Assembly (NCBI GenBank): GCA_030340625.1
Contig: JAOPHQ010002367.1
Coordinates: 17,113 to 81,112, forward strand
DNA length: 64,000 nt
Reading direction: 5' to 3'
Origin: Merluccius polli
Taxonomy: Eukaryota > Chordata > Actinopteri > Gadiformes > Merlucciidae
Shown here piece by piece: positions 63,898 to 64,000 of this stretch. Every line of letters begins with the position of its first letter. The first letter of the stretch is position 1. The notes beneath the pieces are model-generated. The model did no database searches. It was not told where the DNA came from and saw only the letters and a list, made by a program, of their open reading frames with translations. The position numbers were made by a program, and so were the translations under genes.

Positions 63898-64000
63898 CTA
63901 GGGCCTGGCAAGCCAGACCTACATCAGAAAGATGTAAGGTCTGGCGCAGCTCCATTGGCAGTGTGGGCGGGATAAACGGTTGTCTTTCAAGTTCCCTCTG
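63898..64000. mobile_element. TAGCCTGG-family MITE, left end only
   Basis: CTAGGGCCTGGCAAGCC, then AGATGTAAGGTCTGGC and GTGTGGGCGGGATAAACGGT match 41739-41845. It continues past the window. Confidence 0.85.

Overview
This is vertebrate nuclear DNA, almost certainly from a teleost fish. The evidence is a six-cysteine astacin metalloprotease gene with eight coding exons, a TRIM gene with PRY-SPRY next to a fish-type FISNA-NACHT-LRR (NLR-C) gene, conventional GT-AG introns, and a very dense load of young fish-type transposons (Ty3/gypsy chromovirus, Tc1/mariner, hAT, PIF/Harbinger, L2-like LINE, solo LTRs). I cannot name the species. No bacterial genes, rRNA, tRNA genes or CRISPR arrays are present.

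Layout. 1-3754: 3' part of a chromovirus (pol, out-of-frame chromodomain, 3' LTR). 3755-7245: gene-free DNA ending in a minus-strand LTR retroelement 5' end with a tRNA-Trp primer site and an array of six small hairpins. 8886-14159: broken HARBI1-like exons, a broken BED/hAT transposase, and an L2-like LINE ending at a Tc1 element. 14431-21954: hAT and Harbinger non-autonomous elements and a solo LTR. 22685-33169: an intact-looking astacin gene on the minus strand. Its first intron holds a 7.4-kb inverted-repeat transposon with a XPG/FEN1-like plus CXC-domain protein (possibly the Academ superfamily), which itself holds a MITE, which holds a second Tc1 copy. 33170-44030: gene-free, repeats and MITEs, including two related GTTC-rich hAT elements. 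44245-47216: TRIM gene. 48960-60219 and perhaps beyond: NLR gene with repeated N-terminal peptide exons, one frameshift in the NACHT exon and two LRR exons. 60715-64000: a degenerate ZBED5/GTF2IRD2-type hAT element.

How the genes relate. The TRIM and the NLR are neighbours in the same orientation, and their non-coding first exons are clearly similar, so they may share transcriptional control in an innate-immune context. The astacin gene is independent. Most other content is transposon history, and nested insertions with recognisable target-site duplications let many events be ordered. The observation I rate highest is the transposon at 24693-32088; next are the hairpin array at 6357-6526 and the shared TRIM/NLR first exon.
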